This document shows, piece by piece, positions 10,433-20,451 of a stretch of 64,000 nucleotides of DNA (its first letter is position 1; each line of letters begins with the position of its first letter). This DNA is from Bolinopsis microptera (lineage: Eukaryota > Ctenophora > Tentaculata > Lobata > Bolinopsidae). The notes below the pieces were generated by a model. The model had not been told where the DNA came from and searched no databases. It saw only the letters and a program-made list of their open reading frames with translations. A program made the position numbers and the translations under genes. The stretch is from contig NC_087078.1 of NCBI RefSeq assembly GCF_026151205.1, positions 6,279,675 through 6,343,674 of the forward strand. The letters run 5' to 3'.

Positions 10433-11069
10433 ATTTATACTAGTACCTGATAATATATGCAAATGATATGTACAGTTATACACAACTGCAATTTCTACCT
10501 ACAATTTTTTTTGACAATTTTATATACAATTTTTATTGACAAGATTTTACTGCACAATACGACAGTTTTATTCCTTTGTTTGACAAATATGGCCTTCGGT
10601 ATGACAAAAACTTGAGCATCGCATTTCGTAAATTATCAGGCACAGTTCTAGTGCCATTTAAAGACGACCTTGTCGTTTAAAGTACATGGGGACCCTACTT
10701 TAAATTTTCTTCGTTTAAAGTCCAACTTTAAGGGTGACCTGGCCTTTATAATTTTGGAGCATACCGGTTTAAAGTCAGCTTTGCAAGGTGCCCTTTAAAT
10801 TTTAAAAAATGGTGTAAAAATTTGGTTTGCATGCGAAATTATACAAAACACAACTTTAAAGCTCAGCTGGGCTTTAAATGGGCTTTAAAGTCGACTTAAC
10901 CGTTTGGAGCATACGGACATCAGTCCTTTACACTGCATGCTCAGATCGTTTGACTTCATCCTCAAGATCATTGATATGTACTTGTATGTAATAATTCTAT
11001 AATACTGAATGATTTAACATCTTTAGGGTCTAGCTCCCAGTTTATGATCCTGTGTTTACCTTATAACAA

Positions 11070-11200
11070 ATGGATACGGGCACAGTAACCAGCATCAGGG
11101 ACTGGTTCGACAGATTAGAAGGGATTTTTCAATTGGAAGGAGGATTGCACGAGCTACCACTTGAATGCAGCTGTCTTCAATTGGTCAAACAAAGAAAAAA
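11070..11200 (+). CDS. Gag-like N-terminal fragment
   Basis: ATG 11070 opens MDTGTVTSIRDWFDRLEGIF, resembling the F/W-x-x-RLE helix at the start of Gypsy-type gag proteins. The similarity fades within about 45 codons. It may be the gag end of the Gypsy-like relic at 13930-14565, but 2.7 kb of unrelated sequence separates them. Confidence 0.25.
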
Positions 11201-11282
11201 CTTTGGGGTATTACATATTTATATCACCTCATACTCATGTCTTATCGGAGAATCATTGCAAGAATGAAAAAGTATCGCTCAA

Positions 11283-11500
11283 TTGGGAATTGAAGAGTGC
11301 AAAACATGCGACCGTTACGCAATTCACAAGGATAGCTCATTGATTAAGAAAATGGGTTCTAAACGAGGTTATACTGAATTGTGTCAAGCGTGTTATGAGA
11401 CGTGTGAACTTTGTGACAATTTCAAGCGTCACATTTCGATAGCAAAATGTGTTCGCACTTCATACAAGAAAGCTGAAGCAGATACCGTTGTTGTTTCGTG
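11283..11500 (+). CDS. Cys-rich zinc-binding exon-like ORF
   Basis: Encodes CKTCDRYAIH, then LCQACYETCELC and a final H/C, a spacing typical of a treble-clef or FYVE/RING-like zinc site (CxxC...CxxCYxxCxxC). No ATG context is compelling and the frame then runs into TTTTATCATATC satellite, so it is probably an exon or exon relic. Unassigned. Confidence 0.3.
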
Positions 11501-11509
11501 TGACTTTAC

Positions 11510-11835
11510 TTTTATTGTATCTTTTATCATATCTATATTTTTCATCGTATCTATATCTTTTATCATATGACATATCTATATATCTTTTATCATATCTTTT
11601 ATCATATCTTTTATCATATCTTTTATCATATCTATATCTTTTATCATATCTTTTATCATATCTTTTATCATATCTTTTATCATATCTATATCTTTTATCA
11701 TATCTTTTATCATATCTATATCTTTTATCATATCTATATTTTTTATCATATTTATATCTTTTAATTTTTATCATATCTTTTATCATATCTTTGTTATATC
11801 TTTTATCGTATTGTTTATCGTAGCTTCAATACCAT
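11510..11835 (+). repeat. TTTTATCATATC minisatellite
   Basis: Twelve-bp units, with CTATATC variants giving an 18-bp higher-order form. Degenerate versions of the same unit occur at about 4290, 6720, 13020-13110 and 13790-13870, so the motif seeds repeatedly in this region. All long ORFs here on both strands are periodic artefacts. Confidence 0.95.
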
Positions 11836-12201
11836 GTATTTTATCTTGTTTTTATCAAAGCTTTTATCGTAACTCTATCATAATATTAAAGTCACTATTG
11901 TTATAACATATCAAGAATTCTTCGGGTCAAGAAAAAACTTTCACTGTGAAATGTTTACAGTGACCTGAAGTATTAAGTATATAAAGATGATTGGTAATGG
12001 TAAACTAAACTATCAAATTATCATCCAGAACGCGAATTATTTGCATAACTTGCACATCTTTTCAGATTGTGGAGAATGCACAAAAAAGATTGTAATCAAA
12101 AGATTGCAGGTCGTTAATATTTAAATAATTTCAGAATCCTGACAAAAAACCTGTGATTACCAATATTTCTCTAACAGAAAAATAAAAATTCAATCATTTC
12201 A

Positions 12202-12305
12202 GCCGTATCGTAGCACAAACCCGATATGAAGAAGAAGCAGAATTAGAAGCAGCTTGCAGTCAACGATATAAAAGAGTTAGAGAAACGGCTCCTATTGGAG
12301 AATAG
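12202..12305 (+). CDS. Short charged exon-like ORF
   Basis: An ATTTCAG acceptor-like site precedes an open stretch encoding RIVAQTRYEEEAELEAACSQ and a stop. Glu/Arg-rich, helix-forming. Possible terminal exon of an unrecognised transposon gene; weak. Confidence 0.2.
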
Positions 12306-12463
12306 GTTAAAGGCTGACAGACCACCTTTCAAACTTCATAGACTTGACTAGAGACTCAATTTAGATAAGAGATAGTTATCCGGGCAATGTTGGCCCACTC
12401 ATAGCTATAGGTTGTTTATCAGGTAGTTTACTTAAGAATACTTTATCCAAACATTTACCGTAG

Positions 12464-12706
12464 ATGAGGCGAAGTTTCTATAGGACACAGCTCCTTCGTC
12501 AACGGATTAACTTAACATCGGACCAGATAATATTTTATGTACTATGCCCCACGCACGAAAAGCTGGCTCGAATTTGTATACATCTAGGACCTATGTATAA
12601 GCAGCAGCTTCAGGAATTGGCATCTTCTGGACATTATCAGCCTGCTGATCTGGTTGACAGGAATTTACTATCGGCAATTTATCTTCCAACATACAACGCT
12701 CTCTAG
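12464..12706 (+). CDS. Uncharacterised small ORF
   Basis: 80 codons starting at ATG 12464, mixed hydrophobic/basic, including LRQRINLTSDQIIFYVLCPT. No motif recognised. It sits among other exon-like pieces (12202, 13131, 13613) whose order and orientation suggest remains of a multi-exon mobile-element gene. Confidence 0.25.
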   Translation: MRRSFYRTQLLRQRINLTSDQIIFYVLCPTHEKLARICIHLGPMYKQQLQELASSGHYQPADLVDRNLLSAIYLPTYNAL

Positions 12707-13130
12707 ATGAGTTCGTCAAATACTGGAAGGGTCATATTAAAACGATCTTATCAAATTTGATAAAGAGATCGTACGTCTGACAAGTCGTATGATCTTTTAC
12801 ATATTGTCGTGGTAACGTGACTAATTACTTTTAAGGATACACAATGGCACAGGAGCTTTCTTCCAATATTTAATTTTTTGTAAACCACTTTTGAAGTATG
12901 ATAGCAGATCTGACTCTGATATATAATGTGTTCGGGGCTCTCTCCGTAATATTTCTAATTAGTAATTCTCAACAAAGAGAGCAAAAGAGCATGTTGATAT
13001 ATGCTTGGCTTGCTCGCCCTTGTTCTTTCTTATCATTTTATTGTATCATATCATTTCTTGTTTCTTATTCCATATATTTTATCATTCATGTATTTTATCA
13101 TTCATTCATATCCTACCATCGGACTCATGT

Positions 13131-13434
13131 TATTAAATCATTCGGGATTGATTTGAAGGCAGCACTGCTGTACCACCTGGCCCCGTTGGCAAGGCTGCCA
13201 AAATCCACAGAAGCAGATTTAGAGGCCATAGATGTAGCCATGCAGCAAGCTCTGGCTGCAATAGAAAGAGAGATTTTCTCCCGAGTAGGCGAGAACATGG
13301 CACCGTTTACGGAGGCCATGAGATGGCGAGAGGCCACCAGGCACAGAGTGCGAACCATCAAAATAGCGGCCCGATATAACTTGGACAGCCTCACAGAAAG
13401 TTTGCAACCTAACGTGTTTCATTGCATACAGTAA
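13131..13434 (+). CDS. Uncharacterised helical exon
   Basis: About 98 codons open to TAA at 13432, far less AT-rich than the surrounding DNA, encoding a mostly helical Ala/Glu/Arg-rich segment (AMQQALAAIEREIFSRVGEN). The upstream part of the open frame is TTTTATCATTCA satellite and should be excluded. Likely a real or recently real exon. Family not recognised. Confidence 0.35.
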
Positions 13435-13612
13435 AAACTTGTTAGTTAAATAAGTAATTAACTGTTGTCCAATGTTGATAGGTGCGCGGAATACCGTGAG
13501 AGGCCCCGATCATTAAAATAGGTTAAACCACTGTGCTACTAAAGAAGAGCCGTTCGTATTCTAAAAATTATACACGATAAAGAGATCAACATGATATGTG
13601 CATTATGTTATT

Positions 13613-13759
13613 AGCCCACAAAGAGGCCTTAGCCGGAACAAAAGCAAAAAGAAGGAAAGCTGAGGGGGAAGCAGAGAAAACTGAACAGGAAAGCCGCCGC
13701 AGTGAACCAGGAAATGGTGAGCAGCGGCCGAGCCACCAACAAAACCTCACCACCTCATA
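13613..13759 (+). CDS. Charged C-terminal exon, uncharacterised
   Basis: A TTATTAG acceptor-like site is followed by 48 codons rich in Lys, Glu, Arg and Gln ending in a stop (13757-13759). The content resembles the basic tails of transposon proteins. May be the last exon of the gene represented at 13131-13434; the phase cannot be fixed. Confidence 0.25.
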
Positions 13760-13929
13760 ATATATAATCTGTTTTTATTTCTTTAATCACTGTTATCATT
13801 TCTTTTATCATTTCTTTTATCATTTCTTTCATCATAATTTATTTCATCATTTCTTTTATCATTTCTTTTTTATTATCTTTAAACATCTCTTATAAATAGA
13901 AAACACAACCTCACATTAAGACTATACAA

Positions 13930-14565
13930 ATTCTACCTAATCCAAAAAACCCTAAATCACTCCGATCATATCTAGGTACAATAAAAGAATTTTGTAGATT
14001 CTGTAAAGATTATTCCAGTATTGCTTCTCCACTGTTTCAACTTGCCGTAGTAGAGAAGAGAGATTTTATTTGGACCGATGAAGCACATGCACAAGCTGCC
14101 TTTGATGAGCTTAAAGTTAGACTATCAAACCCACCAATTCTGGCCTTACCTAGAGAAGATGATTAATTTATTCTCACGTAATGGAATAGTGTAGACAAAA
14201 ATACAGTGCCACAAAAAAGGAATTGTATGAAATCACCTTCTATGTTCAATATTTTAGACAGTATCTGGTTCGAAAAGAATTTTTAATCCAAAGTGATCAT
14301 AAATGCATGGACTAGTAAAGTGCCCTTTACTTGTCCAACGCTGGATATCTATCTTAGAAAGTTACTCTTATAAAATCATACATAAACCTGCCACAAATGG
14401 TTTAATTTAAGTAGTGGACGCGCTATTTACCAAGCAACCATGGATCCACCAAAACAAAAGGGAGGTAGATCAACAAACAGAGGAACAAGAGAGGACTGTG
14501 ACAAAGGAAAATAGAAGTATGTGGGGAAATACTTGCTGGGCTAAGAAGAATAGTTTACCTTTCGC
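13930..14565 (+). pseudogene. Gypsy-type pol relic (RT/RNase H junction)
   Basis: Translates as the segment joining reverse transcriptase to RNase H in Gypsy LTR elements: RSYLGTIKEFCRFCKDYS, then a W-T-D-E-A...AFDELK block and NPPILALP (13930-14165). After a stop and a frame change come KYSATKKELYEI and an SDHKCMD piece of the RNase H domain (about 14195-14310), then WISILESY and a VDALFTKQPW equivalent of the VADALSR motif (to about 14440). Several stops and shifts; no integrase or LTR seen nearby. An old, dead copy. Confidence 0.75.
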
Positions 14566-14579
14566 ATAAACTATGTATT

Positions 14580-15300
14580 AACCACCCAGTATATGTATTA
14601 AACTAATATCGTTTATTATTTCTTATTTATTGTATTTCTATCAGATATCAGATATCAGTTTTCATTTCATTAATATTTCTTTTTTCTTTTCGTTATTATT
14701 ATTTTTTTATCATTTCTTTCATATTTTCTTTTTTTTACATTTCTTCTTTAATCATTCTACCTGTTATATTTGATATTACATTTATATTATATTTGATATT
14801 GTTCTATGTTAACTAACCCTTTCATATCTTTCATAGCCTTTTATATGGAATGAAATAATCAGAGTATAACTTCTACCGCAAGAAACAGAAACTACCTTTC
14901 AAATGTATAGATAGAAAAAACAACCTCACATTAAGACTTTAAGGTATGGCTGCAGTTGTAAGTTAGGATAATTGTTGCAAGTCAGAAGTATTCGATCTTT
15001 TAGTAACACTTTTAGTAACACGGATAGTCTGTGTCACAGGCTGTGTATTATCGTGCTTATCTTAGGTTCTAACATCGCTTCCATCATAGCCTAGTAAACG
15101 TACAAACTCTTGGGAGAATTGCTTCACGAAGTTCAATGGCACAATATGTGAGCTAAGGTAACACAGACGTAGTCAAGCTGCTACAAGCAGACACACATTT
15201 GTATTGTCGCTCTGGTAGATTGGGTGGTAGATTGGAAAAGGGGAATTATCGAGTGAACCAAACCAATAATCTTATAATTAATTATTTAGAGAAGATGCAT
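14580..15300. other. AT-rich stretch, no gene
   Basis: T-rich TTTATTATTTC-like low-complexity sequence to about 14770, then non-coding sequence without recognisable features. Confidence 0.4.
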
Positions 15301-15319
15301 AACAAAGTAAATCGTATTT

Positions 15320-15490
15320 CAATTTGATAAGCTCCTTGATGGTGAAACTTGCTTATTGGAACACCTTGTGACAGAAACAGAGCAATATGCTCATATACGA
15401 TATTCAGACTTGAACTTCAAGACAGGTAAAGAGGAACTAAAAACGTTCATCGGAGTTCTGCTATTTTCAGGATATCACAAGATGCCTTGA
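15320..15490 (+). pseudogene. piggyBac-type transposase relic
   Basis: In one frame the sequence reads LLEHLVTETEQYAHIRYSDL then ELKTFIGVLLFSGYHKMP, the start of the DDE_Tnp_1_7 (PGBD) domain: helix with E..N/Q.YA followed by L..FIG.LL..GY...P. The domain breaks off right after this and no catalytic Asp blocks are identifiable downstream, so it is a small degenerate fragment. Confidence 0.6.
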
Positions 15491-15499
15491 AATGGCACC

Positions 15500-17150
15500 A
15501 TGACTAATATTTCACCGAGAAGGACAGAGAAAGTTAACATAAACGACAATTAAAAATTAAAGGGCTTTCAAGAGGCCAACATAGCGTAATCCTCCTCTGA
15601 GGTAAGATAAAGGAGAGTCCAGTTCTCGAGTTTTTTAAAGTTCTTGTATTGGATCAGTTCTTTAAATCTGTTCTTTTCGAAACCAGTTTGTGGTTTAAAA
15701 AATCCATGAGATATATTTCATCGGTTGAATATTTGTGCACAGCTGCTACGGAATAGAATAAACACATCAATTTGTCAGCAAAATCACAAGGAGCTTAATA
15801 GGTACAGATATTCGTTGTATAACATGTCGTGGCCTAAATTCCTGTTGTCTTCACTTATTCTGAGATAAGCGAGATTAATAGTGAATATTGTCCATTTGAC
15901 TGATGACAGGTTAGAGATATAAAGTAGTTTGGAATAAATGAAAATATTATGTAAAGATATACTTCCCTACAAAAATAATTGTTAAATTTCATAAACAGAG
16001 GACCAGTGCCTTATTTCAATGTGACAGCAGCTAGCTGTAGAACTCGGCATTATAATTACCACATATTACAGTGTTCCTGGTCATGGAAAGGTGCTGGTAG
16101 ACGGCATGGGTAGCTTTGGGTGCAAGGAGCCTCTTCGGAAGGCTATAGTGACAACAGATTCCTACTTAAGTGCAAGCAGTACGTTTATGTAAACTCAGAA
16201 CATGAAGTACCAGCCCTAGCCGCAGCACAGGGCTTCCCAACAAGGACTTTTAGATTATTTTCTTATTCAATTTATAACACCATGTCTTTAACATGGTGTT
16301 AACATGGTGCTTAAAATTACAGAAATTATGTATTAAAGAAACTGTGGAAACTCGCTCTCAATAAGAGAGTTACTGTCTGATAGATAGTAGGATGGAAGGT
16401 AATAACCCGACAAATCTGAAAGCGAAGCATCGGGTTAAACCGGGATGGTGAATAAATGTGTATTGTGTATCAAACGATTAATGCAGATAATATTTATCAT
16501 AATTAAATATCACTAGCAAGGTTTCATTCACTAATACTGTTCGAAGATAGCATGCTTACCTCAGGGAAAGACTAGTACGACCAATCATGGCTGATATTGA
16601 CCAAGATATTGACAATGTAATATATATTGTCTTATTGTGTTACTGAATAACACTGCCATAGAACTAAAGAAGGTCAGTAACAGATAGCAGGTCTGAGAAA
16701 TGGACAGCATCGACTGTGCCGAAATTAAGATAACTAACTAATTTTCTGTTATTTATACCAGCAATTCTAGTATTTTCGCTTTGGACTTAATTCCTGTAAA
16801 CAAACTTGTGAAATATCGTTGACGTGTGCTCTGCCATGCTTAAAATTTCTCTGCGCGCGCACAGAGTGCCTGTTAGGGACCTCAGTTTCTTGGGTTTGGC
16901 GTGAGCACCCGAGCAGCGGCCGCTAATCGTGTCCTAAGTCTTCGTTTAGTATGAGCTGAGTGTAGAGGTTCCTGGTTGTTGAATAAATTTACTCTGGTCT
17001 CTCTTGAGAATATTCTGATGTTCATAACTTTAGATGGCAAGCTTCACCCGGAGTACAAAACTGAAGGTTGAAGCCTTTGAAATGTTTTATCACCTATGCA
17101 TAATCAGATTATCTTTTTAATCTTGAATTAGCTGACTTTTTTACTTAACT
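15500..17150. other. Degenerate non-coding stretch
   Basis: No supported gene. A small hairpin (AACACCATG...CATGGTGTT) lies at 16277-16302, and a short GCGCGCGC tract is at about 16852-16862. Confidence 0.35.
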
Positions 17151-17950
17151 TTATTGCTGTTGGTTAAGCAAATCATTGATCAATAATTGATATTATTATG
17201 ATTATGTTAAAGAAAAGAAAAGATATTGTAATTATGCTCCTCGTGAGTGTAATTTACCACGGATGATGGATCCCGAACAATGGACGAGGAAAGAAAGTGG
17301 GAACTGAGTGCTGCCGAACTCCGAAGTTACACAAGTAAAGAGGGTCAAGAGCCAGAAGATATCACCATAACAAACGTGGTAGGGGAAAGACGCCTCAAAT
17401 GGACCATTAGGGTGAAATGGACTTTTTCAATAATTCAACTTCTACTGTGATATGGCTATCATACTTCTGTGTATCATTGAAACACGTATCACTCACTTCC
17501 CGGAATTCTTTCTTTGATGTGATCACCAAAATTAGAAAATCTTGTTCCAAGTAATTTCAGTTCCTATGTGAGGTCCCAGTTTGATTGATCGTTGTTGCAA
17601 GGCATTTTGTTTTTCTCTCTCACTTTCAAGCGGCAATTCTGCATTAAACGTTTTGAAGCCCTGTTCAGCACAATTTAAGGCATAGTGTTTGGTTAGAACT
17701 TACTTTTTGCACCATTTCAAAACTTAGCACGTTTTCGCCAAATGGACCATTGAAATATTTGCAAAATGGACTGGTCCGTTTGGCCCAAAAAGGTGGTCCG
17801 TTTGACCTTATAATGAATAATCTGTACTGAATCCTAACTATCTGTGAACTATTAAGTCATTAACCATCAAAAAGGCATACAGCTTAATAATTTTGGTGTC
17901 GTGCTTGTCTAATTCAATGTAGAATTTAACGTTCAATTTTCTAAGTAGCC

Positions 17951-18214
17951 ATGGTTAACCATCGGACGAGGAAGACGGAACGACAATCATGGAGCCAGCA
18001 ATCGATGGCTCTTGCGATAAAAAGCGTTAAAGACAGCAAAATGGGGTATCTCAAAGCAAGCAAGACCTATAATGTTCCCAAAACTACGTTGATACGAAGA
18101 GTTCAAGGGAAAAATAAGATCGCAAAGGGGGTTAATAAATTCCTAGGTAACAAAGAATCTATACTTCCAACAAACATTGAGGCTGAACTTTCAGGAAACT
18201 CCTGGTACCTCAGG
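17951..18214 (+). pseudogene. pogo transposase N-terminus (pipsqueak-type HTH)
   Basis: ATG in good context opens 88 codons. Residues about 17-55 (WSQQSMALAIKSVKDSKMGY then YNVPKTTLIRRV) are an HTH_psq domain, which binds element ends in pogo/Tigger transposases. The frame stops at 18215-18217 with no CENPB-type second HTH or DDE domain. It overlaps the next ORF in another frame, so deletion of the centre left both ends adjacent. Dead transposase remnant; could still act as a DNA-binding peptide. Confidence 0.7.
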
Positions 18215-18533
18215 TGAAACCATACCAACTAATGAAGCTTCCATTAAGATAGACCAGCTTAACATAGGCGATTTTGTTCTGGTAAAGATTTGTGACCAAC
18301 ACTGGGTGGGCTACATTTGCCGCAAAGTCTCTCCCACAAAACTTGAGACACGGTTTCTGCGCAGAAAAACAACTAAGAGGGAGGAAATTTTACAATTTGT
18401 TTATCCCGAGGAGGAGGATATCATGAAGCACAAAGTGTCTGCGGTAAAGACAGTTTTACCAAAACCATCTACAACTGAGGGAACAGATCGAGTATCATAT
18501 CCTCTCGTATTGCATTTCCCAAGGACCTATTAA
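18177..18533 (+). pseudogene. pogo-element C-terminal tail domain
   Basis: Open frame encoding NIGDFVLVKICDQHWVGYI, FLRRK, then a FVYPEEEDIM acidic motif and VSAVKTVLPKPST. The small beta-rich D-F-V-L-V-K...W-V-G pattern with a following P-E-E-D is a recurrent C-terminal domain of invertebrate transposon proteins. It is in a different frame from the HTH ORF it overlaps, consistent with an internal deletion that also shifted frame. Confidence 0.55.
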
Positions 18534-19639
18534 GTGGTTTCACACCAATTTGTTGATTTATTTTTGTTATGTCAAAATAAGTTGTTTTCAATGTCTATTT
18601 AGGTCAAAATGGACCACTGAATGGGTCAAATGGACCAGTCCGTTTGACCCAATTTTTGAGGAGGTCCGTTTAGTAGAAGTGCTGTTGAGAAATTTGTCAC
18701 TGAGGGTCAAATGGACTTTCGTTGTATCGCATTAAATAACGGTTATTATGGTTGTCTAGGTTGTACATAATGCTCAAATGAACCAGAGAACAATAACTGG
18801 CTTAATAATTAGCATCATCACGCATTACTGAATAAGATATTATACCAAAAGCTTAGGGTGGTCCGTTCGAGGCATCTTTCCCCTATATCATTATCGACAG
18901 GAGAATTCGGTGGCTACACGAACATTTCACCAGACATCATTAATCTACAGAACAAGAATACAGTGACATGCCAAATAAGCTTTAGAACTTGGCACACTGC
19001 TGCAAGAAGATATAATAGGCTTTATTTATCGATTATGTTATTATTTAATAACATAACTTTATCAGCTAAACAGTCCCAATATCAAGATGTCGACATATAA
19101 GGAATGTAGTGACAATCATTTATTCTAGCTTTTGCAACAGTTTAATAATTGTTCTATTAACAGTATTTTTATCTGCTGTTAAAATGTAATAGTTTTCAGC
19201 TGCAGAAGATATAAGCATGAGATTGCGGACTGCCATAACAGGCAGGGGGCCCCCACCTGCCGCGGTAACGCATCTTACTATTAAGATGCGGATTTTATTA
19301 AGATGAGGATTTTATTAAACATATCAAGCCACTACAATCATAAGAGAGACGTCAGTTAGCAGTTATTTCGTAATATTTGTTAAAATAAAGTAAATAATTT
19401 TATTCATTAATTATATAATATCGAAGTGTCTGTGCACAGCGTCAACATCTGGAACATGTCCACAGGATTATTCACGTACAGAAGAAGAAAATCTAGACAA
19501 AAAGAATGGATGGAAAAGGATCATGAGAGAATGAGAGAATAGTATTGATTAATGATTACTAACCATAATCTTAATCGGTGGCTAATAGATGGCTCATTAA
19601 TGATAATTAATAGCTAATATGGGGACCGAAAGTCTGATA

Positions 19640-19935
19640 TAGCGAGGCTATTTGCTCAAAACATAGAAAAGCAGCACCCGGGAATCCTAGGCGACCTTCA
19701 AGGAATGATAGGGGCTGCTGATGATACAAAGTTAAGAGAGGACATCACTCACGGGAAGAAAGTCAGCATTAGTGTCAATCCTCTGTCAGGGAACTTTGAC
19801 ATTCGAACTCACACAGATCAACATCCTCATCCTTTGACTGGTCAGATTCTCATTTATCTTCTTTATGATAGGTTCCACCAGTTTAATCACAAGGAGAGTG
19901 ATCATATCACCGAAAGGCAAATTTATGGTGAGTAA
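19640..19935 (+). CDS. Uncharacterised exon-like ORF
   Basis: Open from about 19640 to TGA/TAA at 19933-19935; ATG at 19705. Begins immediately after the end of repeat R copy 1. Encodes a His/Asp-rich segment (DIRTHTDQHPHPLTG, LIYLLYDRFHQFNHK) without a recognised motif. Possibly part of the same mobile unit as the next two genes. Confidence 0.3.
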
Positions 19936-20030
19936 CTAGTTATCTGATAACTTATCAGAATGGAAAGGAGTCAATCCAACACGACCGTTTTAAATATATA
20001 ATAACCAGAGAGGGGGGTAAACTCCTGTAT

Positions 20031-20261
20031 TTGAGCACCAGATCGTGGGAGACGATTGCACCTATATTTGGGACAATGGCTGAGGGAATGTTGGCGCTGG
20101 GGAGTGGGGGTTTCCGGAATGTTTATCCTGCGAGCGTCAGCTGTGAAGCTTTTGGCTGGACTGACCGGAGCATGGTCAGTAAGCACTATCATGCAGAGAG
20201 ACGGACTAAAGTTGTTGGCAACTTTTCCGAACTGGCTGCCTTAGAGGAGGAAACTATATGA
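20031..20261 (+). CDS. Uncharacterised ORF, possible recombinase-like C-terminus
   Basis: 76-codon frame ending TGA at 20259-20261. The SMVSKHYHAERRTKV segment and its position before an acidic tail recall the final helix of tyrosine recombinases, where a Y follows a short helix, but the R/H/R catalytic set is not visible in this fragment. Weak assignment. Confidence 0.2.
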   Translation: MSTRSWETIAPIFGTMAEGMLALGSGGFRNVYPASVSCEAFGWTDRSMVSKHYHAERRTKVVGNFSELAALEEETI

Positions 20262-20451
20262 ACTCTATGAACTAATATTGAGTTATTTTCATGTTGTTTC
20301 TTATATTGATTAATGTTTCCTTAGAAAATCATATATAATTCTACTTCGCATAGTGGAATTACATTACTTTATTTCATAGAATGAAAATTCACCAAATAAT
20401 TTATACACTTTATGAATCTAACCTATGCTATATTTTAAAATAGGAACAGAG

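Larger units (their letters stand above)
7113..10919 (+). mobile_element. PIF/Harbinger DNA transposon, near-complete
   Basis: Terminal inverted repeats TGTCCGTATGC (7113) and GCATACGGACA (ending 10919) are perfect over 11 bp and continue imperfectly (ccaaa/tttgg). The trinucleotide TCA flanks both ends (7110-7112 and 10920-10922), the 3-bp target duplication expected of Harbinger elements. Both subterminal regions (about 7130-7330 and 10650-10900) are packed with TTTAAA-containing motifs in alternating orientation, probably transposase-binding or internal inverted repeats. Inside are the two proteins this superfamily needs, a DDE transposase and a Myb-like DNA-binding protein, on the same strand. 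Intact termini with only one visible coding lesion suggest a young insertion. Confidence 0.92.
17382..18883 (+). mobile_element. pogo-like (Tc1/mariner) DNA transposon, internally deleted
   Basis: Ends GGGGAAAGACGCCTC and GAGGCATCTTTCCCC are inverted repeats with one mismatch, extended to about 26 bp (then CRAAYGGACCA). TA flanks both sides (17380-17381; 18884-18885). The paralogous repeat copy at 22325 reads GTGGTATATC where this copy has GTGGTA, the element, then TATATC: a natural empty site proving the boundaries and the TA duplication. At 1502 bp it holds only an N-terminal HTH and a C-terminal tail domain, without the DDE core. Confidence 0.9.
17151..19629 (+). repeat. Dispersed repeat R, copy 1 (split by a pogo element)
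   Basis: 17151-17381 plus 18884-19629 match 22098-23905. Shared landmarks are TTATTGCTGTTG, GATGATGGATCCCGAACAA, CCAGAAGATATCACC, CAGAACAAGAATACAGTG, GAGAGACGTCAGTTAGCAG and TAGCTAATATGGGGACCGAA. This copy lacks the roughly 700-bp coding-like block found in copies 2 and 3, so it is internally deleted or ancestral. Confidence 0.8.

Noticed and set aside
11449..11823. Long open frames on both strands (LLSYLLSYL, YHIFYHIF, KRYDKRYDK types)
   Set aside because: All arise from a 12/18-bp satellite whose period is a multiple of three; no start context or unique sequence.
13140..13394. Minus-strand ORF opposite the helical exon
   Set aside because: Shadow of the plus-strand frame, which has better composition and exon-like surroundings.
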